63,092 nt of DNA from Pseudomonadota bacterium (GTDB taxonomy: Bacteria > Pseudomonadota > Alphaproteobacteria > SHVZ01). This document shows positions 33,916-42,144 of the stretch, piece by piece. Made by a program: the position numbers and the translations under genes. Each line of letters begins with the position of its first letter. Position 1 is the stretch's first letter. The notes under the pieces were generated by a model, which ran no database searches, was not told the origin of the DNA, and saw nothing but the letters and a program-made list of their open reading frames with translations. The stretch spans positions 1 through 63,092 of the forward strand of contig JACQAG010000071.1 in the NCBI GenBank assembly GCA_016195085.1, read 5' to 3'.

Positions 33916-34750
33916 AACGCCTGGCATCATCGATCTCACCGCGGAACTTGCGAAGCTGACCATGTTCCGTGGACTGACACCGCAAACAAAGAGGGCGGAG
34001 CGCCGGGGCAGTGGGACGCAACTGGGCCCTTATCGCGACGGTATCCTCATCGCCGGTAAGTCCGCAGGGACAAGTCATTGGGAAACACATCCCGACGACG
34101 AGCTAGTTCACGTTCTCGACGGTACGAAGACCCTGGAAATTGTCTGCGATGACGGGCCGCCCAAGTCCTTCGTGCTTCGCGCCGGAATGATCGCCGTCGT
34201 TCCGCGGGGTGCGTGGCACCGCTTTCAATCGTCGGAGGGCGGAACGACCTGGAGCGCGACGCTTCCCGGCGACCACATTGAGCTCGATGTCAACGACCCT
34301 CGGACGGTAGAGCCGAAGAAAGTAATAACAACCGGAACGCCCAGCATCATCGATCTCAACCAAGAAGTCGCGAAGCTGAAGATGTTCCGACGGGCCCCCA
34401 ATTCGACGGCGGCGGATCGCGAAGGAAGCGTCGCACAATTGGCTTCCTACCGCGACGGCCTCCTTTTGGCCATCAAGTCTTCGGGGAAGGATCATTGGGA
34501 ACGTCATCTCACCGGCGACGAGCTGGTTCACATCCTCGACGGCACTGCAACCCTGGACATCGTGTGCGATGACGGACCGCCGAAGTCATTCGAGCTTCGC
34601 ACCGGAATGATCGCCGTCATTCCGCAGGGTGCGTGGCACCGCCTTCTCTCTTCGCAGGGTGCCACGCAAATGGCCGTGACGCCTTTTCCCGGCGAGCATA
34701 TCGAGCTCGATGTCGACGACCCGCGCACGGTCGAGCGCAAGCCGGCCTGA
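33905..34750 (+). CDS. Tandem two-domain cupin protein
   Basis: A 281-residue protein made of two similar cupin halves of about 137 residues. Each starts with a G/TPxIIDL motif, and each carries HWE...DELVHxLDGTxTL and GAWHR. At the DNA level the halves are strikingly alike around 34110-34230 and 34530-34650, indicating a recent internal duplication. Metal ligands (His, Glu, His) appear present in both halves. The ATG at 33905 has GGAGAAGG directly upstream. An in-frame ATG at 33893 is also possible. The substrate is unknown. Confidence 0.8.
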   Translation: MGNRTPGIIDLTAELAKLTMFRGLTPQTKRAERRGSGTQLGPYRDGILIAGKSAGTSHWETHPDDELVHVLDGTKTLEIVCDDGPPKSFVLRAGMIAVVPRGAWHRFQSSEGGTTWSATLPGDHIELDVNDPRTVEPKKVITTGTPSIIDLNQEVAKLKMFRRAPNSTAADREGSVAQLASYRDGLLLAIKSSGKDHWERHLTGDELVHILDGTATLDIVCDDGPPKSFELRTGMIAVIPQGAWHRLLSSQGATQMAVTPFPGEHIELDVDDPRTVERKPA

Positions 34751-34845
34751 GCAAATGGCCATGACGGTCGAGCGAGCTCTCGTCGCGGCCGAAAAGCGGA
34801 GCGGTTGGCGATGAACACGCTGAACATCGTTGTACGGTCGAACCC

Positions 34846-36042
34846 GTGAAGAAGAACATCAAGCTCCTCTACGGCTTCTCCTTCTTCGATCAGTTCATGA
34901 TCGTGATCCCCCTGCTCGTCCCCTATCTCGCGACGAAGGGTATCGGCATGGGGCAGTTCATGGAGCTGCAAGCCGTGTTCGCGCTGGTGATCGTCTGCGG
35001 CCAGATGCCGACCGGCCTGCTTTCGGACGTGTGGGGAAGGAAGAAGACGCTGCTGCTGGGCTCGATCCTGAAGGCGGCCAGCTTTTCGCTCCTTCCGCTG
35101 TGGGACACTTATGAGGGTTTCCTCCTCTACCACCTCACCATGGGGATCGCCCTCAGCATGATCTCAGGCGGCGATGTGGCGTTCGTCTATGAATCGTATC
35201 TCGCGGCGGGCGGCGAGAAGTCCCGGGGAACAGCCGTTCTCGGGAACGCCAAGCTCGCCGCGCAAATCGGAACGACGGTGAGCGCGCTCATCGGTGGCGC
35301 GGTCGTCATCCTGTCCTATGGGCATCTCTTGTGGGCGAACGCGGTGCTGAGCTGGATCCCGGTCATCCTCGTGCTCGGCCTCGCCGAGCCGCAAGCGGGC
35401 CCGGCCCGGGGGAAGATACGGGCGGAAGCGCTCAAGACGATGCTCTCGACCACGCTGGTGCGGGACGCCGCGATACGGCTCGTGCTCCTCAATATGGTCG
35501 CCTGGGGAACCGGCGGGCTGGTGATGTTCTGGGTGAACCAGAAATACTGGCAGGAGAGCGGCGTGCCGCTCGCCTATTTCGGAGTCCTGTTGGCTGGCTA
35601 CGGTCTCATCCTCGGCCTCGCCGGGAGATCCGCCGCTCTTCTGCAGGCAAGGTACGGAAGGCGACGATTGCTGGCCGCGGTCGGCGTGTTGCCCATCGTC
35701 GCGTATTTCGCCATGGCATCCTTCTTCGGCTGGGGCGGGATCTTGGCCGGGGCCGTGGGCCAGGTCGGCCGGGGCCTGGGCGAGGTGCTCTTCCTCAATG
35801 CGCTCAACGAGAGGATTTCTTCCGCGTTCCGCGCGACCGTGATCTCCATGGCGCAAATGGGCATCCGCGGCGCGTTCTTTCTCCTCGGCCCCCTCGTGGG
35901 CTATGGGATCGACGGCTGGGGCCTACCGTCCGTCTTGTCGGCGCTGGGCATCCTGTTCTCGATCGCCCTTGTATTTCTGCTCCTGCCGCTCATCCTGCGG
36001 GAACCCGCTCCGAGCCCGGCCGGCTCGACTAAAGACGCGTGA
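34846..36042 (+). CDS. Major facilitator superfamily transporter
   Basis: A 398-residue integral membrane protein with about 12 helices. The MFS motif A region between helices 2 and 3 is GLLSDVWGRKKTLL. Other landmarks are GGDVAFVYESYLAAGG and a weaker repeat in the second half (GRSAALLQARYGRRRLL). The start is GTG at 34846. Members of this branch export small molecules or drugs. No regulator overlaps it, and the preceding cupin gene is 95 bp upstream on the same strand. Confidence 0.85.
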   Translation: MKKNIKLLYGFSFFDQFMIVIPLLVPYLATKGIGMGQFMELQAVFALVIVCGQMPTGLLSDVWGRKKTLLLGSILKAASFSLLPLWDTYEGFLLYHLTMGIALSMISGGDVAFVYESYLAAGGEKSRGTAVLGNAKLAAQIGTTVSALIGGAVVILSYGHLLWANAVLSWIPVILVLGLAEPQAGPARGKIRAEALKTMLSTTLVRDAAIRLVLLNMVAWGTGGLVMFWVNQKYWQESGVPLAYFGVLLAGYGLILGLAGRSAALLQARYGRRRLLAAVGVLPIVAYFAMASFFGWGGILAGAVGQVGRGLGEVLFLNALNERISSAFRATVISMAQMGIRGAFFLLGPLVGYGIDGWGLPSVLSALGILFSIALVFLLLPLILREPAPSPAGSTKDA

Positions 36043-36131
36043 CCACCGGAAGCGGATCCCGCGAGGGCTCCCCGTGGACGCATTTCGAAGTTGCCGTCCC
36101 GCGGTATTCCGGGCTAATCCCAGGGCGCGTT

Positions 36132-36217
36132 GCCCCTGTGGCGGAATGGTAGACGCGGCAGACTCAAAATCTGTTGCCCGCAAGGGCGTGCTGGTTCAAG
36201 TCCGGCCAGGGGCACCA
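36132..36217 (+). tRNA. tRNA-Leu (anticodon CAA)
   Basis: An 86-nt class II tRNA including the encoded CCA. The acceptor pairs GCCCCTG with CAGGGGC, the discriminator is A, and the T-arm is GGTTCAAGTCC. The anticodon arm GCAGA-CTCAAAA-TCTGT gives anticodon CAA (UUG codons). A long variable arm (GCCCGCAAGGGC) is typical of leucine tRNAs. Its 3' end is repeated at 41700-41728. Confidence 0.95.
36186..36214 (+). repeat. att-like direct repeat, left copy (tRNA-Leu 3' end)
   Basis: This 29-nt part of the tRNA matches 41700-41728 at 27 of 29 positions, with an exact 22-nt core ending in CAGGGGCA. The 3' end of a tRNA gene is the classic attachment site for tyrosine integrases. Confidence 0.6.
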
Positions 36218-36434
36218 ACCATTCCAATGTCTTAACTTCGACACTCCGGAATCGAATCCGTCGAGCGATCGCGCCAGGTAGCAAATAGGTAGCAGGCGAC
36301 ATAGCAGCGGATGGGGTTATTCGAAGGACAAAGCGTTTCAGCAAACTCTTCCTGCACGTCGAAGGGCCTTGACCCATTTGTCGCTCGGCTCCACATCATC
36401 ACCAGCCGAGAGGGCGCTCACAAAGGAGCTCACA

Positions 36435-36629
36435 ATGAGCAAGCGCACTTCTCGAATCGATCGTTCGTCGGAGGCATCTGAGCAGGCTCGCCCAACCGGG
36501 GAACAATACGCAGGCGTAATCACCGCGGTGATCTACGCTACTCGCATTCTGAGTCCCGTCGCCGCATCATTGTCGTTGGGTGTTGTTGTTGCTGGAGTTG
36601 TGTATGACCTGCTTTCCGGCAACGAGTGA
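36435..36629 (+). CDS. Small membrane protein of unknown function
   Basis: A 64-residue protein. A polar, Ser/Arg-rich N-terminus (MSKRTSRIDRSSEASEQARP) precedes one hydrophobic region (about 28-60, AGVITAVIYATRILSP then VAASLSLGVVVAGVVYDLL). That region could form one long or two short helices. The start has a near-perfect Shine-Dalgarno (AAAGGAGCTCACAATG), which is the main support for a real gene. It is the first gene inside the segment bordered by the tRNA-Leu repeat. I do not recognise its family. Confidence 0.55.
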   Translation: MSKRTSRIDRSSEASEQARPTGEQYAGVITAVIYATRILSPVAASLSLGVVVAGVVYDLLSGNE

Positions 36630-36758
36630 GAGCTGATGATCGAGACGCCACATTGGTTGTTTCGACCCCCCCTTGGGGGTCCGTTAGCCCTCTCGGCCAT
36701 CTCTCTCGCATAAGGGCCGGTTACATCTTCGCTGGCGCCTCAGTCCTTGAACCTCGTC

Positions 36759-36875
36759 CTAGAGTCTGATCCGGTTGGAAGGAATTGCCTGAGGCCCCTC
36801 GCCCGCTTCGCGGGCGAGGGGTTAAGGACGATGCGGGTTCAATGGCTGATCCCACCTCATCGGATCAGACTCTAG
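36759..36875. mobile_element. 117-bp MITE-like element with CTAG ends
   Basis: Perfect 15-bp terminal inverted repeats (CTAGAGTCTGATCCG at 36759-36773 and its complement at 36861-36875) flank a core. The core contains a strong hairpin (CCCCTCGCCCGC-TTC-GCGGGCGAGGGG, about 36796-36822). No protein is encoded. TA/CTAG ends suggest mobilisation by an IS630-like transposase elsewhere. Its right end is read as the C-terminus of the adjacent HGG-motif gene. Confidence 0.75.
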
Positions 36876-37043
36876 TTTCCGTCGAGCTTCGGCGATCCGA
36901 GGTTTTCCATCGTCGGTCTTCGGGCCCGTGCTCAATCCACCATGCAACCGATAGCGCCAGGCTCCCCGCTTCGTCCGGATCGCCATCCATCTGCACGGCG
37001 TCCCACGGCGCGTGCGAGCCCCGCAGAAGCGTTTCAGCCGCAT
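36822..37043 (-). CDS. HGG-GPKT motif small protein, C-terminus replaced by MITE
   Basis: About 73 residues starting MRLKRFCGARTRRGTPC, with the family core YRLHGGLSTGPKTDDGKPRI. Such short proteins (a CGA.TR.GTPC zinc-like segment followed by HGG.STGP.T) are scattered in proteobacterial accessory DNA and have no known role. The usual second Cys before the HGG is Tyr here (WRYRLHGG). The last residues (KLESDPMRWDQPLNPHRP) are encoded by the inserted 117-bp element, so the original C-terminus is lost. An upstream ATG at 37127 is a less likely start. Confidence 0.55.
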   Translation of the reverse strand: MRLKRFCGARTRRGTPCRWMAIRTKRGAWRYRLHGGLSTGPKTDDGKPRIAEARRKLESDPMRWDQPLNPHRP

Positions 37044-37133
37044 TGTCCAACTTGTACTTCGCACGAAACGGGGGGGGGCCGTCAGATTTCGAGACAACAC
37101 GCCGCTCCGCTCGGGGAAAATGAACACTTGCGC

Positions 37134-37163
37134 GGGCTCCCGATCGGCGCCGATCGGGAGCCC
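37134..37163. repeat. Perfect 30-bp palindrome
   Basis: Two 15-nt arms meet with no spacer; the centre reads CGATCGGCGCCGATCG. The flanking C/G extends it to 32 bp. It lies between the HGG-motif gene and the downstream end of the ABC permease gene. It could be a protein-binding site or a terminator hairpin, but no T-run follows. Confidence 0.7.
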
Positions 37164-37244
37164 GGCAGATCGCCAATTTTAATCGCTGAGACAATGCTTT
37201 GGTCCGGCGCTTTGGCGGGGTCCCGGTTCCATGCTTATTCACAG

Positions 37245-37922
37245 TCAGGTCGAATTCAAACCGAAGCGGCGGCGTTGAAAATCGGCTAATGCCTTGCCCG
37301 CCGTGGACACCAGAAACACGAGTCCAATGTAGATCGCGGCCGTTGCGGTCAAGACCTCGATCGGTTCGTACCAGATGTTGACCAGCTTCATGGCCTGGAG
37401 CATCAAATCCGGCACTGTAATGACCGACACCAGGGTCGATGACTTCACGATGACCGTGAACTGGTTGACGATCGAGGGCGCCACGGTCAGCAGAGTCTCC
37501 GGCAGGACGATCCGTTGAAAGACCTGGAATGGCGACATGCCGACGGAATAACCGGCTTCCCGGTGGCCGCGCGGCACGGCCTCGATTCCGGCGCGGAAGG
37601 TCTCGGCCAGATAACCGCTCGATTGCAGTCCAAGCGCCACCCACCCCGCGGTGAAGAAGCTGTTGGGCCAGCCGAACAGCTCAGGCCAGACGTAGTTGAC
37701 CCACATGAGCTGCACGAAGATCGGTGTCGCGCGAAAAAACTCGATCAGCGCCATGGCTGCCGGTCGTAGCGGCCGGACATGAAGACGAACCAGGCACAGC
37801 ACCAACCCGCCGACGATCGCCATGAAAAAGGCGATGGCGCAGACCTCGACCGTGACAGCCAACCCTTGCAACAGAAGGCCGCGTTGATTCCAGACCAGGC
37901 GTTCCCAGTTGCTCATCGCCAT
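37245..37922 (-). CDS. Polar amino-acid ABC transporter permease
   Basis: A 225-residue HisM/GlnP-type inner-membrane permease with about five helices. The ABC-contact (EAA) segment is AVPRGHREAGYSVGMSPFQV followed by FQRIVLPETL. It is 6 bp downstream of a second permease gene, which would form the heterodimer. The substrate class (polar amino acid) follows from family membership. Confidence 0.9.
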   Translation of the reverse strand: MAMSNWERLVWNQRGLLLQGLAVTVEVCAIAFFMAIVGGLVLCLVRLHVRPLRPAAMALIEFFRATPIFVQLMWVNYVWPELFGWPNSFFTAGWVALGLQSSGYLAETFRAGIEAVPRGHREAGYSVGMSPFQVFQRIVLPETLLTVAPSIVNQFTVIVKSSTLVSVITVPDLMLQAMKLVNIWYEPIEVLTATAAIYIGLVFLVSTAGKALADFQRRRFGLNST

Positions 37923-37928
37923 GCACTC

Positions 37929-38630
37929 TCAGGCATAGACCTTGTTGCGCCAACGCTCGGACAGCCCGCGGACGCTCCCGGCAACGACGTAAATGACTGC
38001 GAAATAGGTCACCGCCGCGCCGGTATAGAGCGGCAGCGGCCGCATTTCTTGCTGCGTCACCATCGAGACCTGATACATCAAGTCGGGTACAGCGATCAGC
38101 GACACGATCGTCGTTGCCTTGAACAGCGATACGAATTGATTGACCGCTTCGGGCAGCATGCGGCGGACCACTTGCGGCAATATGATCCGGCACAGGATCG
38201 TAGACTCGCCCATGCCGCAGGCACGCCCGGCATCGAGATGGCCTTGGGGGATCGATTGGATGCCGGCACGGAACGTCTCCGCGAAATAGCCGCTGTAGAC
38301 GAAGCCAAGCGCGATCACAGCCGACACAAAGGGCGAAAACTCGATGCGCTGGCCGATTAATTTGCCCAGCAGCAACGGCAGAACGAAATGCACCCAGATG
38401 ACCATGATGTAGTCGGGCGCATTGCGGAATACCTCGACATGCAGGGTCCCGATCCAGCGGAACGGCCAGGCGCGATTGACCCTGAGCAGCGCCGCCGCCA
38501 GTCCGACGATCAACGCCACGGTGGCCGCGGCAAAGAAGACATAAGCATTGAAGGCCAGGCCGCGCAGCAGGACCAGGCGATATTCCCAGAACAGCGCCGG
38601 ATTGAGAGCGTCGATGAGTGCTTCTGACAA
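37929..38630 (-). CDS. Polar amino-acid ABC transporter permease
   Basis: A 233-residue HisQ/GlnP-type permease. Its EAA segment is SIPQGHLDAGRACGMGEST followed by CRIILPQVVRR. The start is TTG at 38630, because no ATG or GTG precedes helix 1 in frame except inside the ATPase gene. AGGAACC provides a ribosome-binding site. It sits between the ATPase and the second permease in one operon. Confidence 0.87.
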   Translation of the reverse strand: MSEALIDALNPALFWEYRLVLLRGLAFNAYVFFAAATVALIVGLAAALLRVNRAWPFRWIGTLHVEVFRNAPDYIMVIWVHFVLPLLLGKLIGQRIEFSPFVSAVIALGFVYSGYFAETFRAGIQSIPQGHLDAGRACGMGESTILCRIILPQVVRRMLPEAVNQFVSLFKATTIVSLIAVPDLMYQVSMVTQQEMRPLPLYTGAAVTYFAVIYVVAGSVRGLSERWRNKVYA

Positions 38631-38640
38631 TTCGGGGTTC

Positions 38641-39414
38641 CTACTGCAGCTTCTTGGATAGGAACTGGCGGCAGCGCTCGGATTTGGGTGCGCCGAAGAC
38701 CTGATCGGGCGGGCCTTCCTCCTCGATCCGGCCGTTATGCAAGAACAACACGCGGTCGGACGCATCGCGGGCAAACGCCATCTCGTGGGTGACGACGATC
38801 ATCGTGGTGCCGTCGGCGGCCAGCTCGCGCATCACTGTCAGAACCTCGTCCGTTAATTCGGGATCGAGCGAGGAGGTCGGCTCATCGAACAGCATGGCCT
38901 TAGGTTGCATCGCCAAGGCGCGCGCGATGGCAACGCGCTGCATCTGTCCGCCCGAGAGTCGCGCCGGATATTCCTCGCCCTTCTCCGACAAGTGCACGCG
39001 CGCCAAGCATTCTTCGGCAAGCGCGATGGCGTCCTTTCGGCTCATCCGGCGTACACGCAGGGGCGCTTCGATGACGTTGCCGATCACGGTCATATGGGGC
39101 CACAGATTGAACTGCTGGAACACCATGCCCAGGTCGCGTCGCATGCGGTTGATGTCCGACATCGGCCGCTCTTTTCGGTCACCGGAAGCCGTCACCGGCC
39201 CGCCCATCGGTTCGCCGTCGATAAAGACCTCACCCGCGCTCGGCCTTTCCAGGCGATTGATACAGCGCAGCAATGTGCTCTTACCCGACCCGCTGGCGCC
39301 GATCATGCTGACGACGCTACCGCGATGGACATCGAACGACACGCCGCGCAGCACCTCGAGCGCGCCGAAGCTTTTGCGCAGATCGACCACGCGTATTGCG
39401 GGAACCGCGTCCAT
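38641..39414 (-). CDS. Polar amino-acid ABC transporter ATP-binding protein
   Basis: A 257-residue ATPase of the HisP/GlnQ group. Walker A is GASGSGKST (about residues 38-46), the Q-loop is MVFQQFNLWPHMT, the signature is LSGGQMQRVAIARAL, Walker B is MLFDEPTSSLDPE and the H-loop is VTHEMAF. It is the first gene of the operon with two permeases. The binding-protein gene is divergent at 39702. Confidence 0.94.
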   Translation of the reverse strand: MDAVPAIRVVDLRKSFGALEVLRGVSFDVHRGSVVSMIGASGSGKSTLLRCINRLERPSAGEVFIDGEPMGGPVTASGDRKERPMSDINRMRRDLGMVFQQFNLWPHMTVIGNVIEAPLRVRRMSRKDAIALAEECLARVHLSEKGEEYPARLSGGQMQRVAIARALAMQPKAMLFDEPTSSLDPELTDEVLTVMRELAADGTTMIVVTHEMAFARDASDRVLFLHNGRIEEEGPPDQVFGAPKSERCRQFLSKKLQ

Positions 39415-39701
39415 GCCTGGGCCTCTCCCTGTCCCTCCATACCTTCGCCCGTGCCTAGACCTTGCACGAAGTCGTATAGCATGATGGGATTGCCTAATCC
39501 GTCATGATGGTTCAACCGTCGTTCGATTGGCAACCTCGCCATGACACTCCATTCCGGTCGCACCGGAGCGACCGTCGTTGATCATGGCAATTCGATTGCA
39601 TCCTCGCCGCGATACGCTTGCGCGCGATTGCGTAAGCGGTCGCCCTAGGCGGGGCTTTGACGCTTAAGCGCGGTTTCGTACGCAAACCTGAGGAGAGCGA
39701 T
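39415..39701. other. Divergent regulatory region of ABC transporter
   Basis: The 287 bp between the divergent ATPase and binding-protein genes hold the direct repeat CATGATGG (39480 and 39503) around an ATTGCCTAAT palindrome-like core. An imperfect inverted repeat, CTTGCGCGCGATTGCGTAAG, lies near 39617. These may be operator sites. No regulator gene is adjacent, and I cannot place promoters with confidence. Confidence 0.35.
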
Positions 39702-40565
39702 ATGAGCGATCAAGTCAGCACGAGCAAACGGGAATTTCTGAAGGGTGCCGCGATCCTGGGCACGGCATCGAGCCTGGTGGGTGCGGCGATGGCGCCGCGC
39801 GAATTGCTGGCTCAGGTGCTTGAAACGGGGGTACGGGAGGACTCGATCCTGGCCAAGGTTCGCAAGGAAGGCGTGCTCAGGATCGGTTACTCCCAGACCG
39901 GCCCCTGGTTCTACAAGGACGCCAAGACCGGCGATCTCGGCGGCATCTACAAGGATGTTTGCGATCGCCTGTGCAAGGAACTCGAGATCAAGCCCGAATA
40001 CAAGGAAGTGACGTTCGCCAACGCGACGGTGGGTCTGCGCCGCAGCGACTACGACCTCTATGGTTCGTCGCTGACCTATACGATTCCGCGCGCGCTGACC
40101 GTGAACTATGTCGGCCCGCTCTACTCCAAGGGCAGCTTGTTGCTGATCCACAAGGACGACGCATCCCGGTTCAAGACCGTGGCCGATTTCAACGACCCCA
40201 GCGTGACCTTCTCGGTCACCGCGGGCGCCAGCGAAGAGGGGCGAATCCCGGTCCTGTGGCCGAAGGCGAAAATTGTCACCACGACCGGACAAGTCACCCT
40301 CGGCGCCGAGCCCGTGCGCGCCAAGCGTGCCCATGCCTGGATGAGCGGCGACAGCGACGTCATCCTGTTCGCCAAGCGCAATGCGAACTGGGCCACGGTG
40401 TTTGCGCCGGATCAGCCGATCGACAAGCGCCCGAACACCTGGGCCGTGCGCTATGGCGATGCGGAGTGGAAAGCGTTCCTCGATTTCTGGGGACAGTTCG
40501 TAGTGGTGAATGGCGAGATGGACCGGCTGTTTGCGCATCACATGGAAAAGCTGGGCGCGGCCTGA
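39702..40565 (+). CDS. Extracellular solute-binding protein, family 3
   Basis: A 287-residue periplasmic binding protein. The N-terminus TSKREFLKGAAILGTASSLV resembles a twin-arginine signal, with Lys-Arg in place of Arg-Arg. A bilobed SBP_bac_3 fold follows (KVRKEGVLRIGYSQTGPWFY, then DYDLYGSSLTYTIPRA). The ATG at 39702 has AGGAGAG upstream and is preferred over an earlier in-frame codon. It is the partner of the divergent permease and ATPase genes. Confidence 0.9.
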   Translation: MSDQVSTSKREFLKGAAILGTASSLVGAAMAPRELLAQVLETGVREDSILAKVRKEGVLRIGYSQTGPWFYKDAKTGDLGGIYKDVCDRLCKELEIKPEYKEVTFANATVGLRRSDYDLYGSSLTYTIPRALTVNYVGPLYSKGSLLLIHKDDASRFKTVADFNDPSVTFSVTAGASEEGRIPVLWPKAKIVTTTGQVTLGAEPVRAKRAHAWMSGDSDVILFAKRNANWATVFAPDQPIDKRPNTWAVRYGDAEWKAFLDFWGQFVVVNGEMDRLFAHHMEKLGAA

Positions 40566-40811
40566 ACGTCGGAGGCAAGCGGGACCCGCCGAGCGACGGG
40601 TAGTTGGCCGCGCGTGAGGCCTTGGTTAATGTCCTGGAGCGCCGGCATGCGTCGTGGCCGGCGCTGTTCCAGAGAGCCTCGACGCCGCCCGCGCCGCCAC
40701 GCTGCTGGATGGCGGCATTTAACTTCGCCTTGGCTCGGGGGTCTCCGCGACCGCTTCGGTCTGCGTTCGCTCACCCGTTCCTAAACCATCGGCACCCCCG
40801 AGGAGACCAAG

Positions 40812-41597
40812 ATGACCTGGAGCTTCAAGGACAAGAAGGTGGTGATAACCGGAGCCGCCGGCATCTTCGGCCGGCGCATCGCCGCGGATTTCGCCGCCGC
40901 CGGCGCACTTCTCTGCCTGTCCGACATCCGCTCGAAAGAGCTGGCCAAGCTGCCGAAGGCGCTCGGCCTCAAGCGGGGCCGCTATCTCACTCATGCGACC
41001 GAGCTGACCGACGAGAAATCGATCGGACAGCTCGTCCGCCACGTCGCCAAGGCCTGGAATTCTCCCGACGTCGTCGTCAACAACGCCGGCATCTATCCGC
41101 GCAGCGGCTCGCTTCTCGCCATCAAGACCGAGGACTGGGATCGGCTCATGGACGTGAACCTCAGGGCACCCTTTCTTCTCTCCCGGGATTTCGCCCGGCT
41201 CATGCGCGACCGTGGCGTCAAGGGCAGCATCGTCAACATCTCCTCCGGCGCGTCCCGGCGCATGGCCATGGGCTCGGTGCCGTACTGCACCTCGAAGACG
41301 GCGATCGACCGCCTGACCAAGGGCTTTGCCCTCGAGCTGGCCCCGTTCGGCATCCGCGTCAATGCGGTGGAGCCGGGCTTCGCGCCGGGCAGCGAGGTCA
41401 GTCTCCTCAGCGAGGACTACGTGAAGACCATGATCCAGCGCATCCCCATGGGCCGCGCCTCGGGCTCGCATGATGCGCCGAACGCCGTCATGTTCCTCTC
41501 ATCGGCGGCGGCGGCGTTCATCACCGGCGCCACGCTTGCCGTCGATGGCGGCAACTCGATCGGCACCTTCAACCCCGACTTCTATGAGAAGCGCTGA
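40812..41597 (+). CDS. Short-chain dehydrogenase/reductase
   Basis: A 261-residue classical SDR. The nucleotide loop is TGAAGIFGRRIA (residues 14-25), with NNAG in VVVNNAGIYP, the catalytic Ser in NISSGASRR, and the YxxxK pair in VPYCTSKTA. It ends with the usual GGNSIGTF segment. The substrate is not predictable. It is preceded by a 246-bp spacer rich in short hairpins and no ORF. It is the last gene before the partial tRNA repeat. Confidence 0.9.
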   Translation: MTWSFKDKKVVITGAAGIFGRRIAADFAAAGALLCLSDIRSKELAKLPKALGLKRGRYLTHATELTDEKSIGQLVRHVAKAWNSPDVVVNNAGIYPRSGSLLAIKTEDWDRLMDVNLRAPFLLSRDFARLMRDRGVKGSIVNISSGASRRMAMGSVPYCTSKTAIDRLTKGFALELAPFGIRVNAVEPGFAPGSEVSLLSEDYVKTMIQRIPMGRASGSHDAPNAVMFLSSAAAAFITGATLAVDGGNSIGTFNPDFYEKR

Positions 41598-41699
41598 GCC
41601 GGACCGATCTCATGTTCAAGCCATGTGGCAGCCTGCCACCTCCGCGGCTAACGGCGACCGCGCCGGAGACCCACATCAGCAGCTCGTGATCTGCTGCCT

Positions 41700-41728
41700 G
41701 CATGCCGGTTCAAGTCCGGCCAGGGGCA
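41700..41728 (+). repeat. att-like direct repeat, right copy (tRNA-Leu 3' fragment)
   Basis: The sequence matches 27 of 29 positions of the tRNA-Leu 3' part at 36186-36214, including an exact 22-nt T-arm/acceptor core (GGTTCAAGTCCGGCC onward). No 5' acceptor strand or other tRNA arm that fits lies upstream, so it is a fragment, not a second tRNA gene. Confidence 0.65.
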
Positions 41729-41799
41729 GCAAACGACCGCCATCGACAATGAGGGAATAGAACCGCCCGGCCTCGGGCGGACGATAAGAGCTCGGTCCG

Positions 41800-42144
41800 C
41801 TACTCAGCGAGCGCCCGACGCACCGCTTCAGGCTCCCTGGCAATGACCGCGAGAAGGACGCGAGCCGCGCGGTCGGGGCAGCGGCGGCCTTGCTCCCAGG
41901 CGTGGATCGCCGTCACATCGAGACCGAACCGCCGGGCAAAGGCGGATTGCGATAGACCCAGGGCCTTTCGCAGCTGAGCCACGTTGACCCTCTCCGGCAC
42001 CGTCACGGTGTATTCGGGAAGCTTCGTCTCGCCACGCGCATGGGCAAGCGCATCGCGGAGCCCCGCGATCACGCGGCGGCCGAGCGCGCTATGACGCGGC
42101 TTCGAGCGCCGCGGTGAGCCTGCGGATTTCCTGCTTCTCGGCAT
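41800..42144 (-). CDS. XRE-family antitoxin
   Basis: A 114-residue protein. A basic N-terminus (SRKSAGSPRRSKPRH) precedes an XRE helix-turn-helix (VAQLRKALGLSQSAFARRFG, then VTAIHAWEQGRRCPD). This is typical of NadS/HigA-like antitoxins. It overlaps the end of the toxin gene by 56 nt, so the two are translated from one mRNA, toxin first. It probably autoregulates the promoter upstream of the toxin. Confidence 0.85.
   Translation of the reverse strand: MPRSRKSAGSPRRSKPRHSALGRRVIAGLRDALAHARGETKLPEYTVTVPERVNVAQLRKALGLSQSAFARRFGLDVTAIHAWEQGRRCPDRAARVLLAVIAREPEAVRRALAE

Noticed and set aside
36218-36434. Integrase gene after the tRNA
   Set aside because: The region contains a duplicated GGTAGCA-type motif, but no frame with tyrosine recombinase residues is visible here or anywhere up to 41700.
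41640-41735. Possible second complete tRNA
   Set aside because: Only the T-arm and 3' acceptor strand match tRNA-Leu. No 5' acceptor strand is present, and the upstream stem (CAGCAG...CTGCTG) has an 8-nt loop unlike an anticodon arm.
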